Positions 1-5,209 of a DNA stretch of 5,209 nt are shown piece by piece. The translations under genes and the position numbers were made by a program. Origin of the DNA: an uncultured Lachnospiraceae bacterium. GTDB taxonomy: Bacteria > Bacillota > Clostridia > Lachnospirales > Lachnospiraceae. The notes beneath the pieces were generated by a model. It saw nothing but the letters and a program-made list of their open reading frames with translations. It was not told where the DNA came from and did not search any database. The stretch spans positions 1 to 5,209 of the forward strand of contig CAOJLW010000178.1 in assembly GCA_948438565.1 (NCBI GenBank), read 5' to 3'. Every line of letters begins with the position of its first letter. Positions within the stretch are counted from its first letter, which is position 1.

Positions 1-2143
1 CTCCTGTCACCGTATTCGTATATCCCGTACCGATCTGCGTAGGCGCAGCAGGATTATAACTGACCGTATAACCCGCCCTGCCCGTATCGGCCGATTCCAA
101 TTTCTTCAACTCTGTCCCATTGTCCGTCACAGTCAACACCGGCGTAATCACATCTCCGGTATATTGCTGCGGAGCCACTGGAGCCACTGTCACCCGATCC
201 ATGGTCTGATAAATCACAAACGGAATATATTGCATACCTGTACAATTGCCTTTACCGGTCAGACGGATATATGCTTTTCCGACATCGGTATTATTGACAT
301 AATCGGCTGTATAATCCGTGCCATTGATTAAAGTCGTCACCGCGTCCACACGAATACTGGCCGGCGCTTCCGGATTACAAGCAGAACCGGTATAAAGCTG
401 TGCATCGCCTTCCGGTAAATCCCGGATATTGTTAATATTAAAACGTTCGATATCAAACTGAACGCCCGGCTTAGTCCCCCGGTAATTATTGATACCGGTT
501 ACGGTAATCGTCCCTTTGCCCGCGTTGATATTCTGTCCTTCGGCCGGATCTTCGTAGGTATAATCCACGCCCGGCTCTAACAGTCCGTCCTCTTTATCTC
601 CCTGATAGACAATAATCTCCGGTTTAATCGGCTTGCCTGTATAGACAATCTTGTCGTCATTTTTTAATTCGACAAAGATCTGATCGTCACCGGTATAGGT
701 TTGCGCAAAATCCGCCTGGCTAATCCGATATGTCGCTGAAAGCTCTCCTGTACAGTTGCCTCCCGCTTTACTCTTGACTTTAACCTCCGCCAGACTTCCG
801 GCAGGCGTCAATCCGTGATTGCCGCTAAATTCCAGTTCATAGTCCTTTTCCAAAGCAGGCTCGCCTGTGGTCTTATTAAGAATTTTTAAATTAGCAGGCG
901 GGATGCCCTTTGCGGTATCTTTCGCTGCCTTTTTATTATATATCGTATCCTCGCACGTCACTTCATATAAGGTACGGATATCCACGGACGTAATATTGAA
1001 ATATACGCGCTTCTCCCCCGCATACTGTCCCATACCCTGAATCACAATACAGGGCCGCTTACTCTCGTCTGGATTGTCAGCGCTGCCTACATCCGTATTA
1101 TTTGCAGGAATGATCTGATAATCGGTTCCTTCCACCAGAGTAAACGTCGCTATCTGCACGCGAACCTCCGGGGTGATTGGCTGAGCCGTATACGGATAGC
1201 TTGGCGTCGCGCTCGAACCGTCCAGCGTAACCGTACAGTCGTCAATATCCGTTCCAATCGGAACATTCCTATATGTAAATTCTCCCATATAATTGCCGCA
1301 GCCGGTCAAAGTAATGGTCGCCGTATGGTTCGTTTGGTTGATTTCCGCACGAATCGTATAATCCCCATATGGCGAATCTTCCGACGGCTTTTGCACCAAT
1401 GTCCTGCCGCCGTCCACAAGCTCTAAGCCAATCACGATAACCGGATTGGCTTGCAAATTTTTATCCAGCTGATTGGGAAGCCGCTCCGGTTTTTGGACAT
1501 CCTCCAAGGATTTCTTGATGTCAAACAACACCGTCTTGCTGCCGGTGTATGCCGTATCGCTCTTGGCAGTAATCGTAACCTGCCCGGTTGCTCCAACTTC
1601 AGTATTGTTGCTATAGACCAAATCAAAGGTCTCGGCATTCGCCGGAATCTCCTCCTGGCCATTTAACAGAATAATGGATGGCCGAACCTCCCGGCCTTCG
1701 CCAAGCCATACCTGAGGCTCATTCAATCTGTTGTCTGTTGCGCCTTTCACAGTCAAAGCGTCCAGGCTAATAAGAGTCCCATCATCCGACGGCGTCACGC
1801 CGCCCTCTTCCTCTGTTTCTATTGCGTCAGAAGCGATAACTTCTCTTGAAGCCGTATCCTCCCACGTACCCTGCTCTAGGCCAGATACGTCGTCTAATAC
1901 CTCTGTTTCTCCTTCAGATGCTTCCTCCAGTGTTCCTTCCACTTCCTCAAAAGCTTCCGGGAACATTTCTGTTTCTTCTTCAGATGCTTCTTTGAAGTCA
2001 TCAGCCGCAGCTTCCTGACTGATGCCAATATCTCCTCCTGCGCTGTCCGTACCTGTGGCCAATAAGGCGACATCCGGTATACTGCAAACCATACAAACAG
2101 TAAGTAGGATAGCCAGAACCCGTTTCGCTACATCCTTGTACAT
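1..2143 (-). CDS. Large secreted Ig-like-repeat surface protein, N-terminal 714 residues (3' end beyond window)
   Basis: An open frame runs without a stop from the ATG at 2143 to the left edge (714 full codons), so the C-terminus and any cell-wall anchor are not visible. The start is fixed by AAAAGGAG eight bases upstream. Residues 1-30 look like a Sec signal peptide: Lys/Arg at 3, 7 and 8, then a hydrophobic core beginning VLAILLTV. Cys17 and Cys20 do not sit in a good lipobox. Residues 44-114 form a low-complexity acidic linker with 28 Asp/Glu and only two basic residues, probably disordered. From about 140 the protein is at least seven divergent beta-rich units of 70-90 residues. Several carry the pattern YTG..I.P.., then G.DY, NNT.VG and G.GNY.G. 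Such repeats are widespread in Clostridia surface proteins; adhesion or matrix binding is inference. Seven Cys in the mature part is unusual. No catalytic domain was recognised. Confidence 0.9.
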   Translation of the reverse strand, partial: MYKDVAKRVLAILLTVCMVCSIPDVALLATGTDSAGGDIGISQEAAADDFKEASEEETEMFPEAFEEVEGTLEEASEGETEVLDDVSGLEQGTWEDTASREVIASDAIETEEEGGVTPSDDGTLISLDALTVKGATDNRLNEPQVWLGEGREVRPSIILLNGQEEIPANAETFDLVYSNNTEVGATGQVTITAKSDTAYTGSKTVLFDIKKSLEDVQKPERLPNQLDKNLQANPVIVIGLELVDGGRTLVQKPSEDSPYGDYTIRAEINQTNHTATITLTGCGNYMGEFTYRNVPIGTDIDDCTVTLDGSSATPSYPYTAQPITPEVRVQIATFTLVEGTDYQIIPANNTDVGSADNPDESKRPCIVIQGMGQYAGEKRVYFNITSVDIRTLYEVTCEDTIYNKKAAKDTAKGIPPANLKILNKTTGEPALEKDYELEFSGNHGLTPAGSLAEVKVKSKAGGNCTGELSATYRISQADFAQTYTGDDQIFVELKNDDKIVYTGKPIKPEIIVYQGDKEDGLLEPGVDYTYEDPAEGQNINAGKGTITVTGINNYRGTKPGVQFDIERFNINNIRDLPEGDAQLYTGSACNPEAPASIRVDAVTTLINGTDYTADYVNNTDVGKAYIRLTGKGNCTGMQYIPFVIYQTMDRVTVAPVAPQQYTGDVITPVLTVTDNGTELKKLESADTGRAGYTVSYNPAAPTQIGTGYTNTVTG
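2..1726 (-). repeat. Seven or more tandem Ig-like protein repeat units within the surface protein
   Basis: By eye the protein divides into units at about residues 140-214, 222-294, 300-388, 390-474, 475-566, 567-644 and 645 to the window edge. Each is a run of short beta strands ending in a G-x-G-N-Y/C-x-G turn and a final strand such as VLFDI, VYFNI, VQFDI or PFVI. NNT followed by (E/D)VG occurs at residues 179-184, 348-353 and 617-622. YTG occurs at 200-202, 483-485, 501-503, 584-586 and 661-663. Units 2 and 4 are the most degenerate. The repeats are protein-level only: their DNA has diverged, so they are old duplications and not a recent array. Confidence 0.7.
1902..1990 (-). repeat. In-frame 23-bp direct duplication in the acidic linker
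   Basis: Positions 1902-1924 and 1968-1990 match at 22 of 23 bases and are offset by exactly 66 bp (22 codons). Both copies encode EASE(E/G)ETE, at residues 52-59 and 74-81. A shorter echo, TCTGTTTCT encoding ETE, is at 1812-1820. The match is far closer than between the folded repeat units, so this looks like recent slippage or a conserved tandem duplication that lengthens the linker. Confidence 0.7.
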
Positions 2144-2151
2144 ATCTACCG

Positions 2152-2159
2152 CTCCTTTT
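2152..2159 (-). promoter_or_regulatory. Strong ribosome binding site of the surface-protein gene
   Basis: The minus strand reads AAAAGGAG, then eight bases (2151-2144), then ATG. This is close to ideal for a Gram-positive gene and decides the start codon. Confidence 0.88.
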
Positions 2160-2179
2160 CCTTTCGAAATCTCTGTAAT

Positions 2180-2212
2180 AGATATTGAATCTGTCGTCCG
2201 ATATCAATATCT
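2180..2212 (-). promoter_or_regulatory. Hairpin in the 5' leader of the surface-protein mRNA
   Basis: Perfect 9-base arms AGATATTGA and TCAATATCT (2204-2212 and 2180-2188) are extended by ATC/GAT across one bulged T. This gives about 12 pairs around an 8-base loop. It lies between the TATAAT at 2229-2234 and the ribosome binding site, so it is in the untranslated leader from either proposed promoter. No T-run follows, so it is not a terminator. An mRNA-stabilising or translation-modulating role is possible but unproven. Confidence 0.5.
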
Positions 2213-2228
2213 GCACATAGCCTTATCT

Positions 2229-2234
2229 ATTATA
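2229..2234 (-). promoter_or_regulatory. Probable -10 element (TATAAT) of the surface-protein promoter
   Basis: A perfect TATAAT reads on the minus strand 86 bases before the start codon and would give a leader of roughly 80 bases. No good TTGACA is found 16-18 bases upstream; the best is AATATT. The promoter would therefore be weak, activator-dependent, or read by another sigma factor. The palindrome TTTTCGAAAA (2243-2252) occupies the spacer, as an operator might. Confidence 0.5.
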
Positions 2235-2240
2235 TCGTAC

Positions 2241-2286
2241 TATTTTCGAAAAATATTAGAATCGCCGGAGCCATTTTTTGAAAATA
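2241..2286. repeat. AT-rich 14-bp inverted repeat upstream of the TATAAT box
   Basis: Arms 2241-2254 and 2273-2286 are complementary at 13 of 14 positions; the odd pair is a G-T on the plus strand. The loop is 18 bases (2255-2272). The left arm contains the palindrome TTTTCGAAAA. A related TTTCGAAA lies at 2162-2169, close to the ribosome binding site. It could be an operator for a dimeric regulator, or simply cruciform-prone AT-rich DNA. No T-run follows on either strand, so it is not a terminator. Confidence 0.45.
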
Positions 2287-2301
2287 CAGGACGCTATTGT
2301 C

Positions 2302-2323
2302 AAAAACATACCGTCACCGGGTA
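2302..2323 (-). terminator. Possible weak terminator: GNRA-type hairpin plus T-run
   Basis: The minus strand reads CCG-GTGA-CGG, a 3-bp GC stem with a GTGA tetraloop. Two more TA pairs extend it across one bulged C, and TTTTT follows at 2306-2302 after two intervening bases. The stem is short, so termination is uncertain. If active it would end transcripts from the promoter at 2448-2476 as an RNA of about 140 bases, or attenuate read-through into the surface-protein gene. Confidence 0.3.
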
Positions 2324-2328
2324 GGAAA

Positions 2329-2395
2329 GCGTGTCTGAAAACCGCCTTCCGCCAAATGTCTGACGCAATCCGCCGGAAAGGATTTCCAAACACGC
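2329..2395 (-). ncRNA. 67-nt bulged stem-loop of unknown function (candidate small RNA, leader element or palindromic repeat)
   Basis: On the minus-strand RNA, arms 2395-2381 and 2343-2329 form 15 continuous pairs, three of them G-U. After one bulged C, a further 7-bp helix forms (2380-2374 with 2351-2345, one G-U), capped by a 22-base loop. On the plus strand the G-U pairs become A-C mismatches, so the fold favours minus-strand RNA. AAA/TTT can extend the base across a bulged G. Only TTTCC follows the stem, so it is a poor intrinsic terminator, though a MATE 3'-end role is possible. It does not match any riboswitch I can recall. A REP- or MITE-like dispersed repeat is a serious alternative; I see no target-site duplication at its edges. 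Confidence 0.5.
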
Positions 2396-2447
2396 CTTTA
2401 AATGTCCCAAATGATATAATAAATTGTCCCTGATAAGCTATATTTTT

Positions 2448-2476
2448 ATTATATGCCATTCTCATGCATACGTCAA
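2448..2476 (-). promoter_or_regulatory. Near-consensus sigma-A promoter overlapping the MATE stop codon
   Basis: The minus strand shows TTGACG (2476-2471), a 17-base spacer and TATAAT (2453-2448). That is 11 of 12 consensus positions at ideal spacing. The -35 box contains the TGA stop of the MATE gene. Transcription would start near 2441, giving the 67-nt stem-loop first and then a leader of about 300 bases before the surface-protein ATG, unless it stops near 2302. Confidence 0.65.
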
Positions 2477-3849
2477 TGCTTTTGACAGGGGGATGCGCCA
2501 TCCTCCATCCTGCGCATTTCTTTTATAAATTTATGGATGACAGGGAGACATACCAAAAACGTCAAGACATCCGCAATTGGCTGCGCCGCTTCCATTCCGA
2601 TCACTCCGCATATGGACGGCAAAATCCAAATGAACGGCAAAAAAAACACGCCCTGGCGACAGGCGGCCAAAAAAGCTGCCTTGGCTGATTTTCCAACTGC
2701 CTGAAACGTCATATTGCAAGCGATGCCAAGCGGCAGAAACGGCATGACGGCGCACTGTAGCCGAAGCGCCAACGTCCCGATCGAAGCCACTGTTTCATCC
2801 CCCGGCACAAACTGCCTCAGCAAAACCGGAGCCAGAAAAAACAAGGCAACGCCAATCAAAGACATCCCCGCCGTGCCTGCCAGAATCCAAAAGCGATACG
2901 CCATACGTACCCTGTCATATTGTTTCGCGCCGTAATTATACCCAACGACAGGCTGATATCCCTGCCCAAAGCCAATCAGAACACAATAAACCATCATAAA
3001 AATTTTTCCGACAATCGACATGGCCGCCACCGCCGCATCGCCATAGGCCGCCGCCGCATGATTTAAGGCAACAGACGCCACACTCGCCAACCCCTGCCGA
3101 AACAAAGACGGCATCCCATTTCCCAGAAACTCTTTATATAAGGAAAGATCTGCCGATAAATTTTTTACGGAAAAACGAATAATTGTCTTTTTTCTCAGAT
3201 AAAACAATAGCAAAACGAGAAAGCCGGCGCACTGGCCAAAAGCGGTTGCAATAGCGGCCCCACGTACGCCCCATTCCAATACAAAAATAAACAACGGATC
3301 GAGCGCAATGTTCAACAGACTGCCAATCCCAATGCCGACCATCGAAAGCTTTGTTTTTCCTTCCGCACGCAGTAAATTATTGAGCACAAAGGAAGCCGTC
3401 ATCACCGGAGCGACATAGAGAATATATTTGGCATAATCCACTGCAAACGGCAAAATCGTCTCCGTTGCCCCCATCCAAATCATCAATTGTTCCAAACACA
3501 ACAGTCCGAAAACGCCAAAAGCCGCGCCAAAAATCACCGACGTCAGCAAAGCGCAGGACGCCAGCTTTTGCGCCGGTTGATCTTCTTGTTTGCCCAGACG
3601 CCTGGAAATCGCGCTTCCGGCTCCCATCCCGACCGTAAAACCCACGGCCTGGATTATGGCCATTAACGAAAATACAATCCCCACTGCGCCGGAAGCCTGC
3701 GTTCCCAGCTTTGAGACAAAGTACGTATCCACCACATTATAAATTGACGTTACAAGCATACTGATCATCGTTGGAATAGCCAGAGAAATAATAAGCTTTG
3801 GGATCGGCGTCTCGATCATTTTCTGGTATTGCGCATCTGTTTGAGCCAT
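2473..3849 (-). CDS. MATE-family multidrug/cation antiporter
   Basis: A complete 458-residue polytopic membrane protein of usual length for the family. MATE transporters sit in the cytoplasmic membrane and export drugs or other organic cations in exchange for Na+ or H+. Visible family marks: IPTMISMLV with the TM1 proline at 26, NVVDTYFVSKLG at 38-49, GMGAGSAISRRLG at 74-86, RAEGKTK at 161-167 with NIALDPLFIF at 180-189, and the C-half signature GQGYQP..GYNYGA at 295-308. Twelve hydrophobic segments can be counted by eye, six per half (roughly 15-216 and 248-440), with a polar joining loop at 219-243. The start is ATG 3849, with a modest GGTGG nine bases upstream (3859-3863); Met11 has no site of its own. 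The gene lies 162 bases after gdhA across a terminator, so it is probably its own transcript. Substrate cannot be predicted. Confidence 0.93.
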   Translation of the reverse strand: MAQTDAQYQKMIETPIPKLIISLAIPTMISMLVTSIYNVVDTYFVSKLGTQASGAVGIVFSLMAIIQAVGFTVGMGAGSAISRRLGKQEDQPAQKLASCALLTSVIFGAAFGVFGLLCLEQLMIWMGATETILPFAVDYAKYILYVAPVMTASFVLNNLLRAEGKTKLSMVGIGIGSLLNIALDPLFIFVLEWGVRGAAIATAFGQCAGFLVLLLFYLRKKTIIRFSVKNLSADLSLYKEFLGNGMPSLFRQGLASVASVALNHAAAAYGDAAVAAMSIVGKIFMMVYCVLIGFGQGYQPVVGYNYGAKQYDRVRMAYRFWILAGTAGMSLIGVALFFLAPVLLRQFVPGDETVASIGTLALRLQCAVMPFLPLGIACNMTFQAVGKSAKAAFLAACRQGVFFLPFIWILPSICGVIGMEAAQPIADVLTFLVCLPVIHKFIKEMRRMEDGASPCQKH

Positions 3850-3866
3850 GAGAAAAAACCACCGTT

Positions 3867-3919
3867 ATTTTCGTATTTTACCATAATATTCCCAGTTGGC
3901 TGCATTACTATACGAAAAT
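3867..3919. promoter_or_regulatory. Perfect 10-bp inverted repeat in the MATE leader (candidate operator)
   Basis: ATTTTCGTAT at 3867-3876 is the exact reverse complement of ATACGAAAAT at 3910-3919. The arm centres are 43 bp apart, close to four helical turns, so both face the same side of the DNA. The left arm ends three bases from the MATE ribosome binding site. AT-rich -10-like sequences (TATTAT 3888-3883, TATAGT 3912-3907, minus strand) lie between or within the arms, but none has a good -35, so I assign no promoter. A repressor binding both arms could control the efflux gene; an mRNA leader hairpin is the alternative. Confidence 0.45.
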
Positions 3920-3952
3920 CCGCCAGAGAATCTGAGGCAGACAGGCGAAAGA

Positions 3953-3992
3953 AAAAACCCTGCATCCGGCAAGCCGAATCTACAGGGTTTTT
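3953..3992 (-). terminator. Intrinsic terminator of gdhA, symmetric
   Basis: A 10-bp stem is formed by AAAAACCCTG (3953-3962) and CAGGGTTTTT (3983-3992), with a further CGG/CCG mini-stem inside the loop. On the minus strand the stem begins 19 bases after the gdhA stop and ends in GGGTTTTTTC. On the plus strand it runs into TTTTTCTTTTTTT, so it could stop transcription both ways. It isolates gdhA from the MATE gene. Confidence 0.85.
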
Positions 3993-4011
3993 CTTTTTTT
4001 ATCAATATATC

Positions 4012-5209
4012 TTATACCACGCCCTGGGCGATCATAGCGTTTGCCACTTTCTCAAATCCGGCAATATTTGCGCCCATCACATAATTGCCTTCCTGGCCGT
4101 AACGTTTTGCCGCGTCGTCAATATTGTGATAAATATTGACCATAATCTGCTGCAATTTAGAATCCACTTCTTCAAACGTCCAGCTTAACCGTTCGCTGTT
4201 CTGCGTCATCTCAAGCGCGGATGTCGCTACGCCGCCTGCATTGGCAGCTTTGCCGCCGATAAACCATACGCCGTTCTCTTGCAGATACTTCGTAGCGTCA
4301 ATCGTCGTAGGCATATTGGCGCCCTCGCAAACCGCTTTGCAGCCATTGGCAACCAAAGCTTTTGCATCGTCAATCAACAGCTCGTTTTGTGTTGCGCAAG
4401 GCAGTGCGATATCGCATTTTACAGACCATACGCCGCGACCTTCATGATATTCGGCGCTCTTTCTGGCTGCCGCATACTCGGTTAAACGCGCGCGTTTCAC
4501 CTCTTTAACTTCTTTTAACAACGCTACGTCAATCCCTTCCGGATCGTAGATCCAGCCGGTAGAATCCGAACAAGTCACTACTTTAGCGCCCATCTGCTGC
4601 GCTTTTTGAGTCGCATAGATCGCTACGTTTCCGGCGCCAGAAATGGCAACGACTTTGCCTTCCATAGATTCGCCATGGCATTTCATCAATTCCTGCGTAA
4701 TATACAGCAGTCCGTATCCGGTTGCTTCGGTACGCGCCAGAGAGCCGCCGTATGTTAAGCCTTTTCCTGTCAAAACGCCTTCATATGTGCTTTTGATCTT
4801 TTTATACTGGCCAAACATATAGCCGATTTCCCTTGCGCCTGTCCCGATGTCGCCTGCCGGAACATCCACGTCCGCACCGATATACTTGCAAAGCTCCGTC
4901 ATAAAGCTCTGGCAAAACGCCATAACTTCCCGGTCGGATTTGCCCTTCGGATCAAAATCCGCGCCGCCCTTGCCGCCGCCAATCGGCAGTCCGGTCAAGG
5001 AATTCTTAAAAATCTGCTCAAAGCCTAAGAACTTGATAATTCCGGTATTTACGGATGGATGCAGACGTAAGCCTCCTTTGTAAGGCCCAATTGCATTGTT
5101 AAACTGGATACGGTAGCCTGTATTGACCTGAACCTGGCCATTGTCGTCCACCCATGGCACGCGGAATTTAAACTGCCTGTCCGGCTCTGTCAGTCTTTCT
5201 AATAATGCT
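4012..5209 (-). CDS. gdhA: Glutamate dehydrogenase, probably NADP-specific (N-terminus beyond window)
   Basis: Interconverts 2-oxoglutarate plus ammonia and glutamate in the cytoplasm. The visible 398 residues begin ALLERLTEPDRQFKFRVPWV. About 45 N-terminal residues are off the right edge, judged by aligning to the ~450-residue hexameric family. The GTG at 5160 is an internal valine of FRVPWVDD and not a start. Counting from the first visible residue, the substrate lysines are at 44 (GPYKGG) and 68 (FKNSL), the catalytic lysine at 80 (GGGKGG) and the catalytic aspartate at 120 (PAGD). These match Lys89, Lys113, Lys125 and Asp165 of the C. symbiosum enzyme. The Rossmann motif SGAGNVA (190-196) is followed by CSDSTG (213-218), which resembles the ASDSSG of NADP enzymes; NADP use is inferred from this. 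All key residues are intact and the gene ends at a clear terminator. Confidence 0.96.
   Translation of the reverse strand, partial: ALLERLTEPDRQFKFRVPWVDDNGQVQVNTGYRIQFNNAIGPYKGGLRLHPSVNTGIIKFLGFEQIFKNSLTGLPIGGGKGGADFDPKGKSDREVMAFCQSFMTELCKYIGADVDVPAGDIGTGAREIGYMFGQYKKIKSTYEGVLTGKGLTYGGSLARTEATGYGLLYITQELMKCHGESMEGKVVAISGAGNVAIYATQKAQQMGAKVVTCSDSTGWIYDPEGIDVALLKEVKEVKRARLTEYAAARKSAEYHEGRGVWSVKCDIALPCATQNELLIDDAKALVANGCKAVCEGANMPTTIDATKYLQENGVWFIGGKAANAGGVATSALEMTQNSERLSWTFEEVDSKLQQIMVNIYHNIDDAAKRYGQEGNYVMGANIAGFEKVANAMIAQGVV

Noticed and set aside
1731..2018. Ser-rich 95-codon plus-strand frame
   Set aside because: It is the antisense shadow of the Glu-rich linker of the surface protein (GAA/GAG read backwards gives Ser/Phe/Leu codons).
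2054..2143. Lipoprotein signal peptide in the surface protein
   Set aside because: Cys17 and Cys20 are preceded by LTV and CMV, which do not fit a lipobox (small residues at -2 and -1).
2329..2395. Cyclic-di-GMP or other known riboswitch upstream of the surface-protein gene
   Set aside because: The conserved core bases of the classes I can recall are absent; the element is a simple bulged stem-loop.
2415..2420. TATAAT on the plus strand in the intergenic region
   Set aside because: No -35 is seen 16-18 bases upstream and no plus-strand gene follows.
2256..2501. 81-codon minus-strand frame starting inside the MATE gene
   Set aside because: It overlaps the MATE 3' end in another frame, then runs through the structured intergenic stem-loops. 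Its predicted protein resembles nothing I know.
3829..4188. 119-codon plus-strand frame across the MATE/gdhA intergenic region
   Set aside because: It runs through the gdhA terminator and antisense to both genes, with no ribosome binding site or recognisable domain.
4012..5160. Reading glutamate dehydrogenase as a complete gene starting with GTG at 5160
   Set aside because: The frame is open to the window edge and the upstream codons encode the conserved family sequence LTEPDRQFKFRVPWVDD; the GTG is an internal valine.

Overview
The window looks like chromosomal DNA from a Gram-positive anaerobe, most likely a Clostridia/Lachnospiraceae-type gut bacterium. This is inferred from three things: a hexameric glutamate dehydrogenase close in motif order to the Clostridium symbiosum enzyme, a strong AAAAGGAG ribosome binding site, and a long secreted protein built of Ig-like YTG-type repeats, an architecture common in that group. 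All three supported genes lie on the minus strand, so the window reads right to left. I see no convincing plus-strand gene, tRNA, rRNA, CRISPR array, transposase or phage gene.

Right to left: positions 5209-4012 hold the C-terminal ~90% of a glutamate dehydrogenase (gdhA), whose N-terminus lies beyond the right edge. It ends at a clear, symmetric intrinsic terminator (3953-3992). Next comes a complete 458-residue MATE-family multidrug efflux transporter (3849-2473). Its leader contains a perfect 10-bp inverted repeat that could be an operator. Then comes an intergenic stretch of about 330 bases (2144-2472) that is unusually rich in signals. It has a near-consensus promoter overlapping the MATE stop codon, a 67-nt stem-loop whose G-U pairs fit only minus-strand RNA, a small GNRA-capped hairpin with a T-run, and a 14-bp AT-rich inverted repeat. 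These are followed by a perfect TATAAT, a leader hairpin and a strong ribosome binding site. The rest (2143-1) is the N-terminal 714 residues of a large secreted surface protein with a signal peptide, an acidic linker and at least seven Ig-like repeat units. It continues beyond the left edge.

The three genes look like separate transcription units, not a pathway: ammonia assimilation or glutamate metabolism, drug/cation antiport, and a cell-surface adhesin-like protein. The part most worth a second look is the structured intergenic region ahead of the surface-protein gene. It could be a small RNA gene, a long regulatory leader, or a copy of a dispersed palindromic repeat. I found no evidence for a new multi-gene system.
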